Positions 32,145-42,296 of a stretch of 64,000 nt of DNA are shown here, in pieces. The translations under genes were made by a program, and so were the position numbers. Numbering within the stretch: position 1 is the stretch's first letter; each line of letters begins with the position of its first letter. Below the pieces are notes generated by a model that worked only from the letters and a program-made list of their open reading frames with translations, was not told the origin of the DNA and did not search any database. Source of the DNA: Rhabditoides inermis (lineage: Eukaryota; Nematoda; Chromadorea; Rhabditida; Rhabditidae); the NCBI GenBank assembly GCA_963966185.1, contig CAWZYM010000010.1, positions 580,001 through 644,000 of the forward strand, in the 5' to 3' direction.

Positions 32145-34242
32145 ATGAGTATTGTGAGCTTCAACGGTTGGAATGCGTCCGACATTGGAAAGATCAGCCG
32201 CTGTCCGTCCAAAGGCCCCTCTCTGCGCTCTCGTTCGCGTTCCCGCTCTGTGCACTCTCAGATGAATCAGTCCAACATCTCTCATTCTTCCAAGAACGGT
32301 GATGACACGAAGATGGAGAAGACTGCAAGCAGCCAGGTTGGGTGATGTCTCTCGACTGATTCTAGAATTTATAGGTGATTATCCCGCCGTTCGACCCGTG
32401 CTTCGAGGGTCTGCCGACCGAGATGCAAGTGAAGATCGCGGCGCACCTCTCGCACGACGAGCTCGTCGTTTTTGCGGACACCAGCAAGTTCAACCAGTGA
32501 GTCTACAACAACCGCAAAAGTGTCTACAACATTTTGCAGTAATGTGGCGCGCACGGTTCTCCGCGAGGGCGAGCTGAAAACGGTGGTCGTCTACGCGATA
32601 GCTGATGTGAGTGTTCGCGATTATTGTTATTCAATCACTTTGAATTAAGTATTTATACGGTGTTAGTGTTGCTGATCAGAATGAGTCCATGTTTCTAATA
32701 AGTCTTATTTACAGCAGTCTCTGTCAGTGTGTGGCGAGGGCGCCAAGTGGTCGGCTCGTGCGCAGCCGGATTCTCACCCTGTCGCTGCTCATCTCACCGA
32801 CGCGAACGAAAAGTCAGTCAGAACTAGAGAAAAAGATGCGTACTCAAGTTGTGTTTCAGGCGCTCGTTCGCCTTCTCGCAGTTCGTTGCGCTGCTCGGCA
32901 CTCGCCTCGTCAAGCAAGTCGAGATCGACATGGTTAGTGACTGCATATATGAGCTGCGTGACTTCACATGTGTTTCAGAACAACTGCGATGTCAACACGA
33001 TTCTGCGCTTCTTCGAGGTGCTGCGCAAGTCGTTCAACAATCGCGGCGACAAGGTCTTCGACTGCGTCGTATTCAAGGCGGAGTGAGTACTGTCCATATT
33101 GCACCGTGCAACATTCTGTCAGGAGTGCCAACCGCGTCGCCAGCTGCGCCGAGACAGCCAAGTGGACGCGAATCGTGGAGTGTGCCAGCGAGGTTATCTT
33201 TATAAACTGCCGTCTTCTAGTAAACATGTTATAGGTTCTGTGGACGCGCCGTCTCGTGTTGATGATTGCCTGTGGCCGGTGCGCGTATGACGGACTTCAG
33301 TGCCCCCTCCTTGGCAATCTCGTCTACACTTCCTGGGAGAGGGTGAGTCCTGCAGCTCGTTTGCGTAACTGTATGGACGTTGCAGCGCGATGTGCTGGAG
33401 TGCGTGGTGGGACCGTTCATCTCCAAGTACGACATGTTCGACGGCAGCTTTCCGCGTCTGCGCGGATTCGTCGACCACTCGACGCACCTCGCCACGGCCG
33501 GTGACGCTCACCTCACTGCTCTCGGAGACGTGCAGATGCTGCTGAGGGTGAGGAGAGAGAGAGGATAGGAGGAAGGGAGTGCACATGGTAGGATCTGAAG
33601 GAGATACACTACTAAGGGAAGGAGTTGCATTCGATGAGAGGAGGAAGGAAATGGGAGACTTAGCCACGAAAGAAAAACATGACAAACTAAGTGAGAGTTT
33701 GCATTGTACATTTTAATTCAGGAGTGGCGCAAGGGCGAGCTGCCGTACGTGCTGTACATGACCAGCATCGACCTGCCATTCGTCACCATCCAGTCCGACA
33801 CGCGCTTCATCCGATTCGTCAACTACCTCGACAAGTTCGAGAAGGTGCGAAATTTGCAGCCGGACTGATTTTACCTAATATTTCAAGAGCACCAAGTTCT
33901 GGGGTTCGTGGAGCGACGTGAACGAGGACGTGCGCTACCGCATTCCGCGCGCGTCGGACGAGCGCGAGATGGTGGTAGTGCTGAAGGTGCGGTCAGTCTT
34001 TGCGGAACCCATTCCAAAGTGTTGCGAAGGGATAGCATTTCGATGTGATCGGGAGTATTCCGAAGGCAATTCGGCAGTGTTCTGGTGGCAATTCGAAAAG
34101 CAATTCTCTCTTGTTTCGCGGGTATTCGGGAGTGTTTCGAAGATACTGACCGCTCAACTTGAAGGAGCGCACCGGCCGGCTTACCGTCGAGTGCTTCGCC
34201 CAGGACCACGCCGCCCTCTGCTGCCACGTTTGGAACGCGTAA
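32145..34242 (+). CDS. F-box-like protein, copy B
   Basis: Starts MSIVSFNGWNASDIGK after TTTTCAG and ends CCHVWNA-stop at 34240-34242. Exon 1 differs wholly from copy A and is Ser/Arg-rich (SLRSRSRSRSVHS). Exon 2 has FDPCFEGLPTEMQVKIAAHL and SHDELVVFADTSKFNQ, the F-box-like segment. Exons and introns from about 32792 to 33344 and from 33820 on are nearly identical to copy A. The intron before RDVLECVVGPFISKYDMFDG is about 40-50 nt here against about 370 in copy A. The role is unknown apart from a likely SCF adaptor function. Confidence 0.65.
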
Positions 34243-34517
34243 GGTGTATCCCGCATCCACTCACAGTGTTTATCTCGTTACAAGTTCATGTTGTTGAATC
34301 GTGTTTTTGTTTTGTTGTATCTTATTCGTGTTCATGTTCGACTGTTTAACTCATATAAATATTATGTGATAAAAGTCAAAAGAGTCAGTTTGTCTTGACC
34401 AAGCGCAAAACGTAACTATACGAATGTTAGATAATACATGTGCTTTTGTACAAATTTGTATAATACAACACCACAAAGAGTTTGTGAAGAGTCTTTATTG
34501 ACATGTATGAAAACCGC

Positions 34518-34956
34518 TCAAGGGTTGTACTCGATGGGGAGGTTCTTGCGGCGAACCATTCCGTCACCCTGGAACCACTCGCGGCGGAAGGTCTTGGCGG
34601 CGCCGTCGGGGGTGTTGGTCCACTCGATGGTGATGCGGTCGTTGTTGGTGTCCTCCTCTCCGAACTTGAACGCGTCGCAAGAGACGGCCATCAGCACGGC
34701 CTCCTTGGGGTCGAGCACTCCGCACGGCGGGTCGACGCCGAGGCGCTTCATGTTGGTGGTCTTGATGGCCCATCCAATGCGGCGACCTCCAGTGTTGGTG
34801 ATCTGAAAAAGACCAATCATTCTATGATCGATCGATATCCGATCGATATCCACGCACCTTGATGTGATAGGTGTGCTTGTCATCGTAGGGGGCGTTGAAG
34901 ACGATCTTGGTACCCGGCTGGGTGTTGATATCTCCGGGAGCGACAGACTGAGCCAT
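34518..34956 (-). CDS. msp: Major sperm protein, copy B
   Basis: Exons 34956-34858 and 34802-34518 give 127 residues, identical in protein sequence to copy A; nucleotide differences are few and silent. The single 55-nt intron is at the same place. MSP motifs are as in copy A. The 3' signal AATAAA (minus) lies about 20 bp after the stop. It lies convergent with F-box copy B. Confidence 0.97.
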
Positions 34957-34988
34957 GGCGAATGGATGCCGGCAGCCTGCCGCGGCCG

Positions 34989-35055
34989 CCTTTTATTCGC
35001 TCCTCCAGACATGCAAATCGGCGAGATCGCGAGGAATGACTAATTTTTATCAGGA
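34989..35055 (-). promoter_or_regulatory. MSP copy B promoter elements
   Basis: TATA-like AATAAAA about 35 bp before the ATG and TGATAA (minus) at 35053-35048, matching copy A in spacing. The upstream flank is also shared apart from a short deletion near 35068. Confidence 0.5.
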
Positions 35056-35608
35056 TAATGGAAATGCTACGAGTTTGCCTTGCTAATTAATATGCTAGTT
35101 GTTAGAAGGGTATTCCCTGTACGTCTTTGTCCATGGTTCGCATGGATATGTTAATGCTGGCGGATCTAGTCGACCTCTGAAAGGAGGAGTGCGATTCGGA
35201 CCACACGAAAGAGAGACAGAGACAGAGGCAGAGACTCGTGTGCCTGAAAGAGAGACAGAGACTGGCCGTGGGGTATTGTACCCTCTCTCTCTTCCTCTCT
35301 CTCTCCCTCTCTCTCCCTCTCTCTTCCTCCCTCTCTCTCCCTATCGTCCCTCTCTCTTCCTCTGTGTCCCTCTCGCTCTCCCTCTCTCTCCATCTCTCTC
35401 TCTCCCTATCGTCCCCCTCTCTCTCCCTCTCTCTCTCCCTCCCTCTCCATCCCTATCTCTCTGACAGACGTGTGAGGGGTGAGTGAGACAGAAATGAGTC
35501 ACAACTGACAGCTCACTGGCATTCCTCGAAGCAGTCGAGAAAAACAGCGGCGTCGTCGGCGAGAAACGCGGAGCGGCAGACGCCGGCCTCCTCCTCTCTT
35601 CTTCTCCT

Positions 35609-36106
35609 TCACCACCACATCGACTCCCTCCTTGTCTCGCCCTTGTCCGCCGCCTCGTCTCCACCCGGCCCATCTCCCACCATCGCATCGAGCTTCTTGA
35701 GTCTCTCGCCAGTCTTCCTCTCCTCCTCACCCACCATCTCCGCGTACCTCTTCGCCAGCTCGGTGTACTGCAACGGCTCTCTCTCTCTCTCCCCCTCTAT
35801 ATCTCCAAAAAAAAAGCAGTATACGCGGTGCGTTGATTCTCGCGAGATCGCGTCCCGTCCTGGACATTAATTTTTGCCAACATAAACAGTGATGGTGGCG
35901 CGCAGTCGGCAGGTTCGCGGATCTGGGAGCGCAATTTCTTGCCATGGAGCTATCACGAGTGCAATGGACGCGGTTCAAACCCCGGCGCTGCCACCCTTTC
36001 AGCCACTTTCGTATACACACCTCTGCTGGGCAGTGTACAAAGGGTCGCGGACGGCGAGAAGAAACCTGGCTAGCCACCACAACATGGAGTCCGGACAGCG
36101 AGAGAG

Positions 36107-36147
<41 letters not shown>

Positions 36148-36181
36148 CAGAGGGAGAGGGAGAGGGAGAGGGAGAGGGAGA

Positions 36182-36226
<45 letters not shown>

Positions 36227-36800
36227 AGGGAGAGGGAGAGGGAGAGGGAGAGGGAGAGGGAGCGAGGGAGAGAGAGAGTTGACGTACCACGAGAGGTACT
36301 GGAAGTGTGTGACAGCGTGCTGCTCGTTGCCTAGCGCCACCGCGAGCCGCTACTCCACTATGCTCAGCCCCTCGTGTATCACCTTCACCACCCACCCTCT
36401 GGCAAGTGACGCGCACGTGGGTGGGTCCAGCTGAAACGACGTTCACCACCATTTGCCACGCCCACTCTCGCCCCGCCCACTCTCTCTCTATCTCTCTCTC
36501 TCTCTCTCTTTCTCTCTCTGTCTCTCTCTCTCGTACCTTCTCCATACGAGATGGTCTGCCCCTCCAGATCGGGCACGTACTCGTGCGCCTTCCTCTTCCC
36601 TCCCTCGAACGTAGCGCACAGCGGGAAGATTGCGCGAATCTAAAATCAGTTATTGAAAGGGAAGGAGGGAGGGAGGGGAAGTGGGAGAGGGAGAGAAAGA
36701 CAAAGTGAGAGAGAGACCTTCTTGGAGATCATCAACTGCCACCATCGGGCACGCTCGTACTGTCCCAATACGTCACATTTGATATGATTTGACGTCACCC
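35609..36800 (-). pseudogene. Protein tyrosine phosphatase-like gene, degenerate
   Basis: Exons on the minus strand include about 36790-36718 (LGQYERARWWQLMISKK), 36639-36537 (IRAIFPLCATFEGGKRKAHE, YVPDLEGQTISYGE), 36430-36288 (GNEQHAVTHFQYLSW), a segment near 36090-36010 (PDSMLWWLARFLLAVRD) and 35767-35609 (YTELAKRYAEM ... MWW-stop). The order matches PTP domains: the QxP...FW block, the Cys-Tyr-Trp-Pro-like block, then HxQYxxWPD. Signs of decay: in-frame TAG at 36352-36350, no AG acceptor before the PDSM segment, and no HC-x5-R catalytic loop where it should lie (35770-36010). Nematodes have many male-enriched PTPs, so proximity to MSP genes is suggestive only. Confidence 0.6.
36100..36270. 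repeat. (GA)n / (GGGAGA)n purine tract
   Basis: Intronic simple repeat in the PTP-like gene. Reading frames here are repeat artefacts. Confidence 0.85.
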
Positions 36801-37287
36801 TGATAACGAACCAGTATATCTGTACACGAGACTGTTCGCGTTTTTCGCAGATCGCCAGTCCTTGGTGGAGCCGAGGAGCGACGGAACGGGAACGAGAACG
36901 GAATGTTGTAGTATGTCTGCTCGTGCTGCGAGAACGCCCTCTGACTTCTGTCCTTCTCTCCGCCGTGGACTGAAATCGATCGATGACGCCACGTGGATTC
37001 GACGGCACCTTGAGATTTCGCGTTTACAGTCCGTTTACAGCGTGAAAACGGCGATGTGAACGCGCCATTGAAAACTGACAATTTACACTGCGTTTCCACA
37101 CCGTTTACAAGGACGCAGCATAACTGGCCTCTCATTGGCCGAAACGCCTCATTTGCATGTTCGCCTGCGCGCCAATCGCATGCGAAGCGGCTGCGTCGCG
37201 TTGCCCTCACCTGATTATTACTGATTAAGATTATTATTGATTGTTTCTTTATGAGATGTTCGTTAAATTATGATACAATTGTGTCAG

Positions 37288-37648
37288 TTCACTGCCGCCA
37301 TTCTCGTCGCCGCCGGAAAACACGCGCACGGAAGAAGTGAAACAATTCAAACATGTGCTATATAGATTCCACGCCAACGTCGACCACATGCGCGCCGTTC
37401 TCGGGGATATGCAGAGGGAGCAATCGGGGACGCTCGACTCGTGGGTCGAGAGGATGAAGCTGTGAGAAGAGAATATGTAACCGTATTCTAATGATTGTCT
37501 AAGGGAGTACAAGGGAGGCGCGCAAGAAGAGTCGATGGACGAGTTCACGCGAAAGTACAAGGAGGAGAGAGAAGAGGACATGTGCCGGCCCCGGGAGGAC
37601 GACACTCAAGCCGATGACAAGGAAGCAGACTCAGATGACTCAAAGTGA
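37288..37648 (+). CDS. 3' exons of an unrecognised small acidic protein gene
   Basis: Exons 37288-37461 and 37504-37648 join in phase. They read SLPPFSSPPENTRTEEVKQF, KHVLYRFHANVDHMRAVLGD, ... WVERMKLLEYKGGAQEESMD and end with an acidic tail (ADDKEADSDDSK-stop, TGA 37646-37648). No in-frame start precedes the first exon closely, so an upstream exon is missing or lost. The helical, charged composition would suit a small complex subunit, but no family is recognised. Confidence 0.5.
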
Positions 37649-37730
37649 ATAGAAAGCACTCATGCACTCAACGTGTACGTAACTAAGCGATTGTGGATAA
37701 ATATTTGATGATGATTTGGTGTCCTGGAAA

Positions 37731-37770
37731 ATTCATCACTTCATCACTTCATCACTTCATCACTTCATCG
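37731..37770 (+). repeat. 9-bp tandem repeat (TCATCACTT)n
   Basis: About four units immediately before the 329-bp tandem array. Confidence 0.8.
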
Positions 37771-38745
37771 CTCGACGCCACGTCATCTGGTGGTCCTTCT
37801 GGAGCGAAATCTCAAAATCGGGGCTCATACAAAGTTTGTAGGGGTCCCTGGCCATGACATATCCAAATTTCAAGTCGATCCCTTCATCGGTGCAAAAGGA
37901 GCTACAGCGAATCTGGAGCCTACTCGACTCGACCTGCACTGTGACGGAAGAGGATACTGTATTTTCAATAAAAGTGATCGGATTGACCTGTAACCTTGCA
38001 AGTGAACTCGTATAGACCCAAGCAGTCTACCTTCATCATAGCAACTCTCAATCTCAACTTTCATCTAGATGACGTCACGATTTGTGGTGTCTGAGAGCGC
38101 TCGACGCCACGTCATCTGGTGGTCCTTCTGGAGCGAAATCTCAAAATCGGGGCTCATACAAAGTTTGTAAGGGTCCCTGGCCATTACATATCCAAATTTC
38201 AAGTCGATCCCTTCATCGGTGCAAAAGGAGCTACAGCGAATCTGAAGCCTACTCGACTCGACCTGCTCTGTGACTGGAGAGGATACTGTATTTTCAAAAA
38301 AAGTCATCGGATTGACCTGTAACCTTGCAAGTGGACTCGTATAGACCCAAGCAGTCTACCTTCATCATAGCAACTCTCAATCTCAACTTTCATCTGGATG
38401 ACGTCACGATTTGTGGTGTCTGGAAGCGCTCGACGCCACGTCATCTGGTGGTCCTTCTGGAGCGAAATCTCAAAATCGGGGCTCATACAAAGTTTGTAAG
38501 GGTCCCTGGCCATTACATATCCAAATTTCAAGTCGATCCCTTCATCGGTGCAAAAGGAGCTACAGCGAATCTGAAGCCTACTCGACTCGACCTGCTCTGT
38601 GACTGGAGAGGATACTGTATTTTCAAAAAAAGTCATCGGATTGACCTGTAACCTTGCAAGTGGACTCGTATAGACCCAAGCAGTTCACCTTCATCGTAGC
38701 AACTCTCAATTTCAACTTTTCTTTTATCTAGATGACGTCACTGGT
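37771..38745 (+). repeat. Three tandem copies of a 329-bp unit
   Basis: Units start with CTCGACGCCACGTCATCTGG at 37771, 38100 and 38429, an exact 329-bp spacing. Units 2 and 3 are nearly identical; unit 1 has more differences, and unit 3 diverges near its end. Each unit is open on the minus strand for about 80-110 codons (containing KDHQMTWRRAL), but 329 is not a multiple of three, so no frame runs through the array. Confidence 0.9.
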
Positions 38746-38931
38746 CATCATCAAATAACAAACAAGATAACAATCGATAAACAATCGATAAATAACAAGA
38801 ATCTAGTAATAACCAGAAGTACATATTGGGTGTTACCCACTTAACAAAACAGATATAAAAACAAAACCATTCACAGAACACAACAGAAAACTGGACACAG
38901 GGCATGGGGAAGACAGACAAGTGAGGTGTGA

Positions 38932-41900
38932 CTACTTCCAGAGTGCACGGAACTTGGGGTTGAGACGGTGCACGTTGCAGTTGGCAACGTGAATGAACGT
39001 CGCCTTCTGAGCGCGCACCGTCTTACCATAGTGGCCGAAGGTGCCGACCAGGGTATTGTCGTGCACCTTGTGATAGTGCTCGACACCCTGCTCGCACACC
39101 AGGCCAAGTGACCCGTGCTCTCGGAGGAAGGGGGCGAGATGGTAGAGGAGATGGTGAACCTTAAGGGTGTACCTGAGTGGAACAAACTCCTCCTAGATTG
39201 CCTTCGCGATCACCTTCCTCAGCGTCGCCGCAGCCTTCTCGATCACAGTGATCTGGTCGTCGTTCATGAAGCGAGCCTTGGACGCCTTGAAGAGAACGGT
39301 GAGCGGGGTGAGGAACTCCTTGTACTGCTTCACTCGCTCCTTGACGCACTCGGCGTCGCTCACGCCCTCCAGAACAGCCAAAATCTCCGTTGAGTTCGAG
39401 AGGAACCCGTTCACGTCGTTTCCGGTCATGGTACCTGAACGACTACGGTAATCATAATCGCTCCGCCCCTTTTAGCCCCGCCCATTTTTGACCAATTTGG
39501 AAGCTGTTTGTGTCATTTTTGTTACTTCGTGAACAATAAGAATTCTTATTCACCGTTTCTGTATCATTAAGTCTACTTTCCATGTGCATGTCCCGCCCCT
39601 TTAGTTCCCGCCCCCTCAATGACGTCATCATAAATTCACCTCCATGATATTGCCGGACACGAACGTGGTACTTCTCGCAGATCCTGTTGAACTGCTTGAT
39701 CTTCGGGTGGTCGCGGATCGAGTTCATGTGCTCCAGCACAGCGCGTCTCTCGAGAAAACGTCGCTGGCTGTCCTCCATCCTCGCGTGGAACTTGGCCTCG
39801 TGCTCGGCATCGTGCATCCAGCAGTAGAACTCGACGTCGTCGAGGTCGTCACCCTCCAAGAATCCGTGGCAGTGGACGTGCCCCCACCGCTCGCACCTGA
39901 AACGACAGAATAAATGTCAAGCACCGCCCCCAAAGCCCCGCCCACTTTGAGAAACTCACCCCTCCATGCAGCATTTGACGAAGCGTGCCTTGTCTCCTTT
40001 CTTCAAGGTGTAGGCACACCAGTCACAGCATGCTCCGTCGTGAAGTGCTGGCCGACCGTTCCTGTACTTGGAGTACTTGGCGAAGACGTTCAGAAGAAGC
40101 TTCTCCTCCCGGTTCATCGACGCAGCCGTCTCTTTCGGCCCCGGCAGCTCGTCCTTCCACACGCCCTTGTCGATGCCGTGTCCTAACATCATCCTCAGAA
40201 CACACTGCAATGATTCTCTCTCTCTCCCCTCTCTCTCCCCCCTCGCTCTCTCACTCTCACTCTTCCTCTCTTCACTCACCCGTCTCAAATCTGACTCCAA
40301 TGACAGAAAGATCTTCGTTACCGGGTCGGTGAAGATGTGCAAGGAGGGCGGAGCCAGGATCATCTGGAAAAGTGAAAGGGGCGTGGCCTAAGTGGGCGTG
40401 ACTTCAAATTATCCGGTGGAGACATAAATTGGGGTGAATAACATACCACCAAGAACGATACGAGCGCTTCGAACGAGTATGAGAAGTTGATCTTGGTGTT
40501 GTGCTTCTTCCCCGGCTCGTTGAACGCCACGCACTTGGCCGCTCTGGCCGCCGTCCTGGGTGGTCCAGCGGGAAGACCCTTCTTCAACACCTCGGCCGAC
40601 AACTCACACTGAAAAGCTTTCAATCATCTGATGACACAGTCTGAATGCGACTGTGAGGACTCACAATGCAACACGGATACCGAGATCCACAGCCACACAA
40701 GCCCATAATCGCATCGGTAGCCTTGAAGTCCGACGTGTTGAACTTCTTCAGCGCTGCTGGTCTCCGAGTGCCATTCTTGTCCAGCCACGTGAGTCCATCC
40801 AACTCCTCCATCGCTCGGAACACATCCTGCAAACGAGACCTGAGTTTATCACAAAAGTGGGCGGGGCTTAGATGGGCGGAGCCAAAAACTACAGTAACCC
40901 ACCTCGGCTCGCAGCTTGAGAGACTTGTAGTCGTCAGTGCCAAGGTAGACACAGGCGGGAAACCAGTTGTAAGGGGAGTTTACCAACCCCTCAGGTCGGT
41001 TTGCCACCGAGATGAGCACCTTGACACTGTCTCCTCCCTTGTCCGTCCCCTCCTTGAACCAGATGGTGTTGTCGAACTCTTCTTCGACAACGAGTAGTGG
41101 AGCAGTCAGATCGAGCATCTTCTGTACGTATCCCTTCAGATCGCGTACCTAGAATTACAAGATTATCAAATTAGGTCTACCATGACGTCATTTTATCGAC
41201 AAGCCCCGCCCCCTGAACCCCGCCCACTTAACAAAACAAACATTTTTTCGTTATTCTGGAGATTATGACTCGCCTTGATGCCATCTTGACTGTCCACGAT
41301 GTCGTCCGGCCCAATGAGGCTCTTCTCCTGCCAGTACTTCTTGAACACTGCCGCCTTGTTCAGCACCGACACGCCCTGGGACTTGAGAAAGTTCCTCAAC
41401 TTGTTCCAGCGCGTGTGGCTGCAGTTCATCTCCGCGAACGCGAATGCCTCGGCATCTGGAACAATCCAGTATACAACGTCATTCCATCATATTCTAACCC
41501 AGACTGATCCGCTTCGATCCGACCTCACTGTCCACTCCGTACCGCTGCTTAATCCTGGCTCGCATCAACTCAGCAGACACCGACAGAAGATACAACGCCT
41601 ATCGAGATTATATCCATTATGCTTGATCACTGACACCGAACCAGGTATCCTGGTATTACCGTAATCTCTTCGCACCTGTTCGTCCTCGATGCGCTTCTGC
41701 TCCAGACTCTTGGACGCTTGCCTCCGCTCCGACACCATAAGAAGGGCGTAGTCAATCAACATCTTCCTCTTGCGGCTACAAAATCTTTTCAGTCTCCCCC
41801 CTCTCTCTCTCCTCTCTCTCTCCTCCTCTCCTCTCTCTCTCCTCTCTCTCCCCTCTCTCTCCCCTGTCTCTCTCTCGCTCTCTCTCGCTCTCTCTCTCTC

Positions 41901-42070
41901 TCTTTCTTTCTTTTTCGCACAGCGAGAATCACGCACTTTCAAGTCGGTTCGGACCAGCCCTTCTTGTAGTCGGTGCCGGTAGGGTCGGTGGTTTCCATCA
42001 GAAGGCGAGGTGGATGGCGTGGGGAAGCATATGGAATCTGCCACACACCATTTCCGACGGGATAGGCCAT
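38932..42070 (-). pseudogene. Intron-rich PHD-like / DDE-transposase-like gene with internal TAG
   Basis: About eleven exons run from MAYPVGNGVWQIPYASPRH (start 42070) to FRALWK-stop at 38934-38932. A central exon (about 41150-40905) has TAPLLVVEEEFDNTIWFKEG, then TDKGGDSVKVLISV and VYLGTDDYKSLK. A Cys/His cluster spans two exons (CCDWCAYTLKKGDKARF, VKCCMEG, CERWGHVHCHGF, FYCW), spaced like a PHD finger. The last exon has LKVHHLLYHLAPFLREHGSL and GLVCEQGVEHYHKVHD. Asp-rich and EQxxE motifs in this order recall DDE transposases, some of which carry PHD fingers; this is tentative. A TAG at 39195-39193 interrupts an otherwise open final exon, 86 codons before the natural-looking stop. One intron appears to use a GC donor (41272 region). 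Confidence 0.5.
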
Positions 42071-42296
42071 CGAACACTAAAAATTTTCCAGGATGCCTGA
42101 TGATTTTGTATCATTTTCTACCGATGTGTTTCTTAGTGCATGCAGAAACTACAACATTTAACACTATTTGGCGCGCCTGCGCGTTTTTCGTCGGTCGTCG
42201 TTTGTTTGTTTCAAAACTTTTAAAATTTTAAATACTTGTTTGTGAGTTGCTTTGATAGAACAGTGTTCACTTATCTACTTTTTTTTTATAATTCAG

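Larger units (their letters stand above)
31820..35660. repeat. Tandem duplication, unit B
   Basis: Mate of 22644-26822. It keeps only the tail of the collagen but the longer part of the PTP-like gene, the mirror image of unit A. That is what a direct tandem duplication with breakpoints inside these two genes would leave. Confidence 0.85.

Noticed and set aside
35930..35970. PTP catalytic loop (VHC followed by TRDSSMAR on the minus strand)
   Set aside because: Position six after Cys is not Arg, and the stretch overlaps the tRNA-like sequence, so the match is accidental.
35908..35993. tRNA gene
   Set aside because: A good B box and a partial acceptor stem exist, but the D-arm and anticodon arm do not fold; more likely a tRNA-derived repeat.
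37771..38745. CRISPR-like or protein-coding repeat array
   Set aside because: Units are 329 bp with no spacers, the genome is animal, and the unit length is not a multiple of three.
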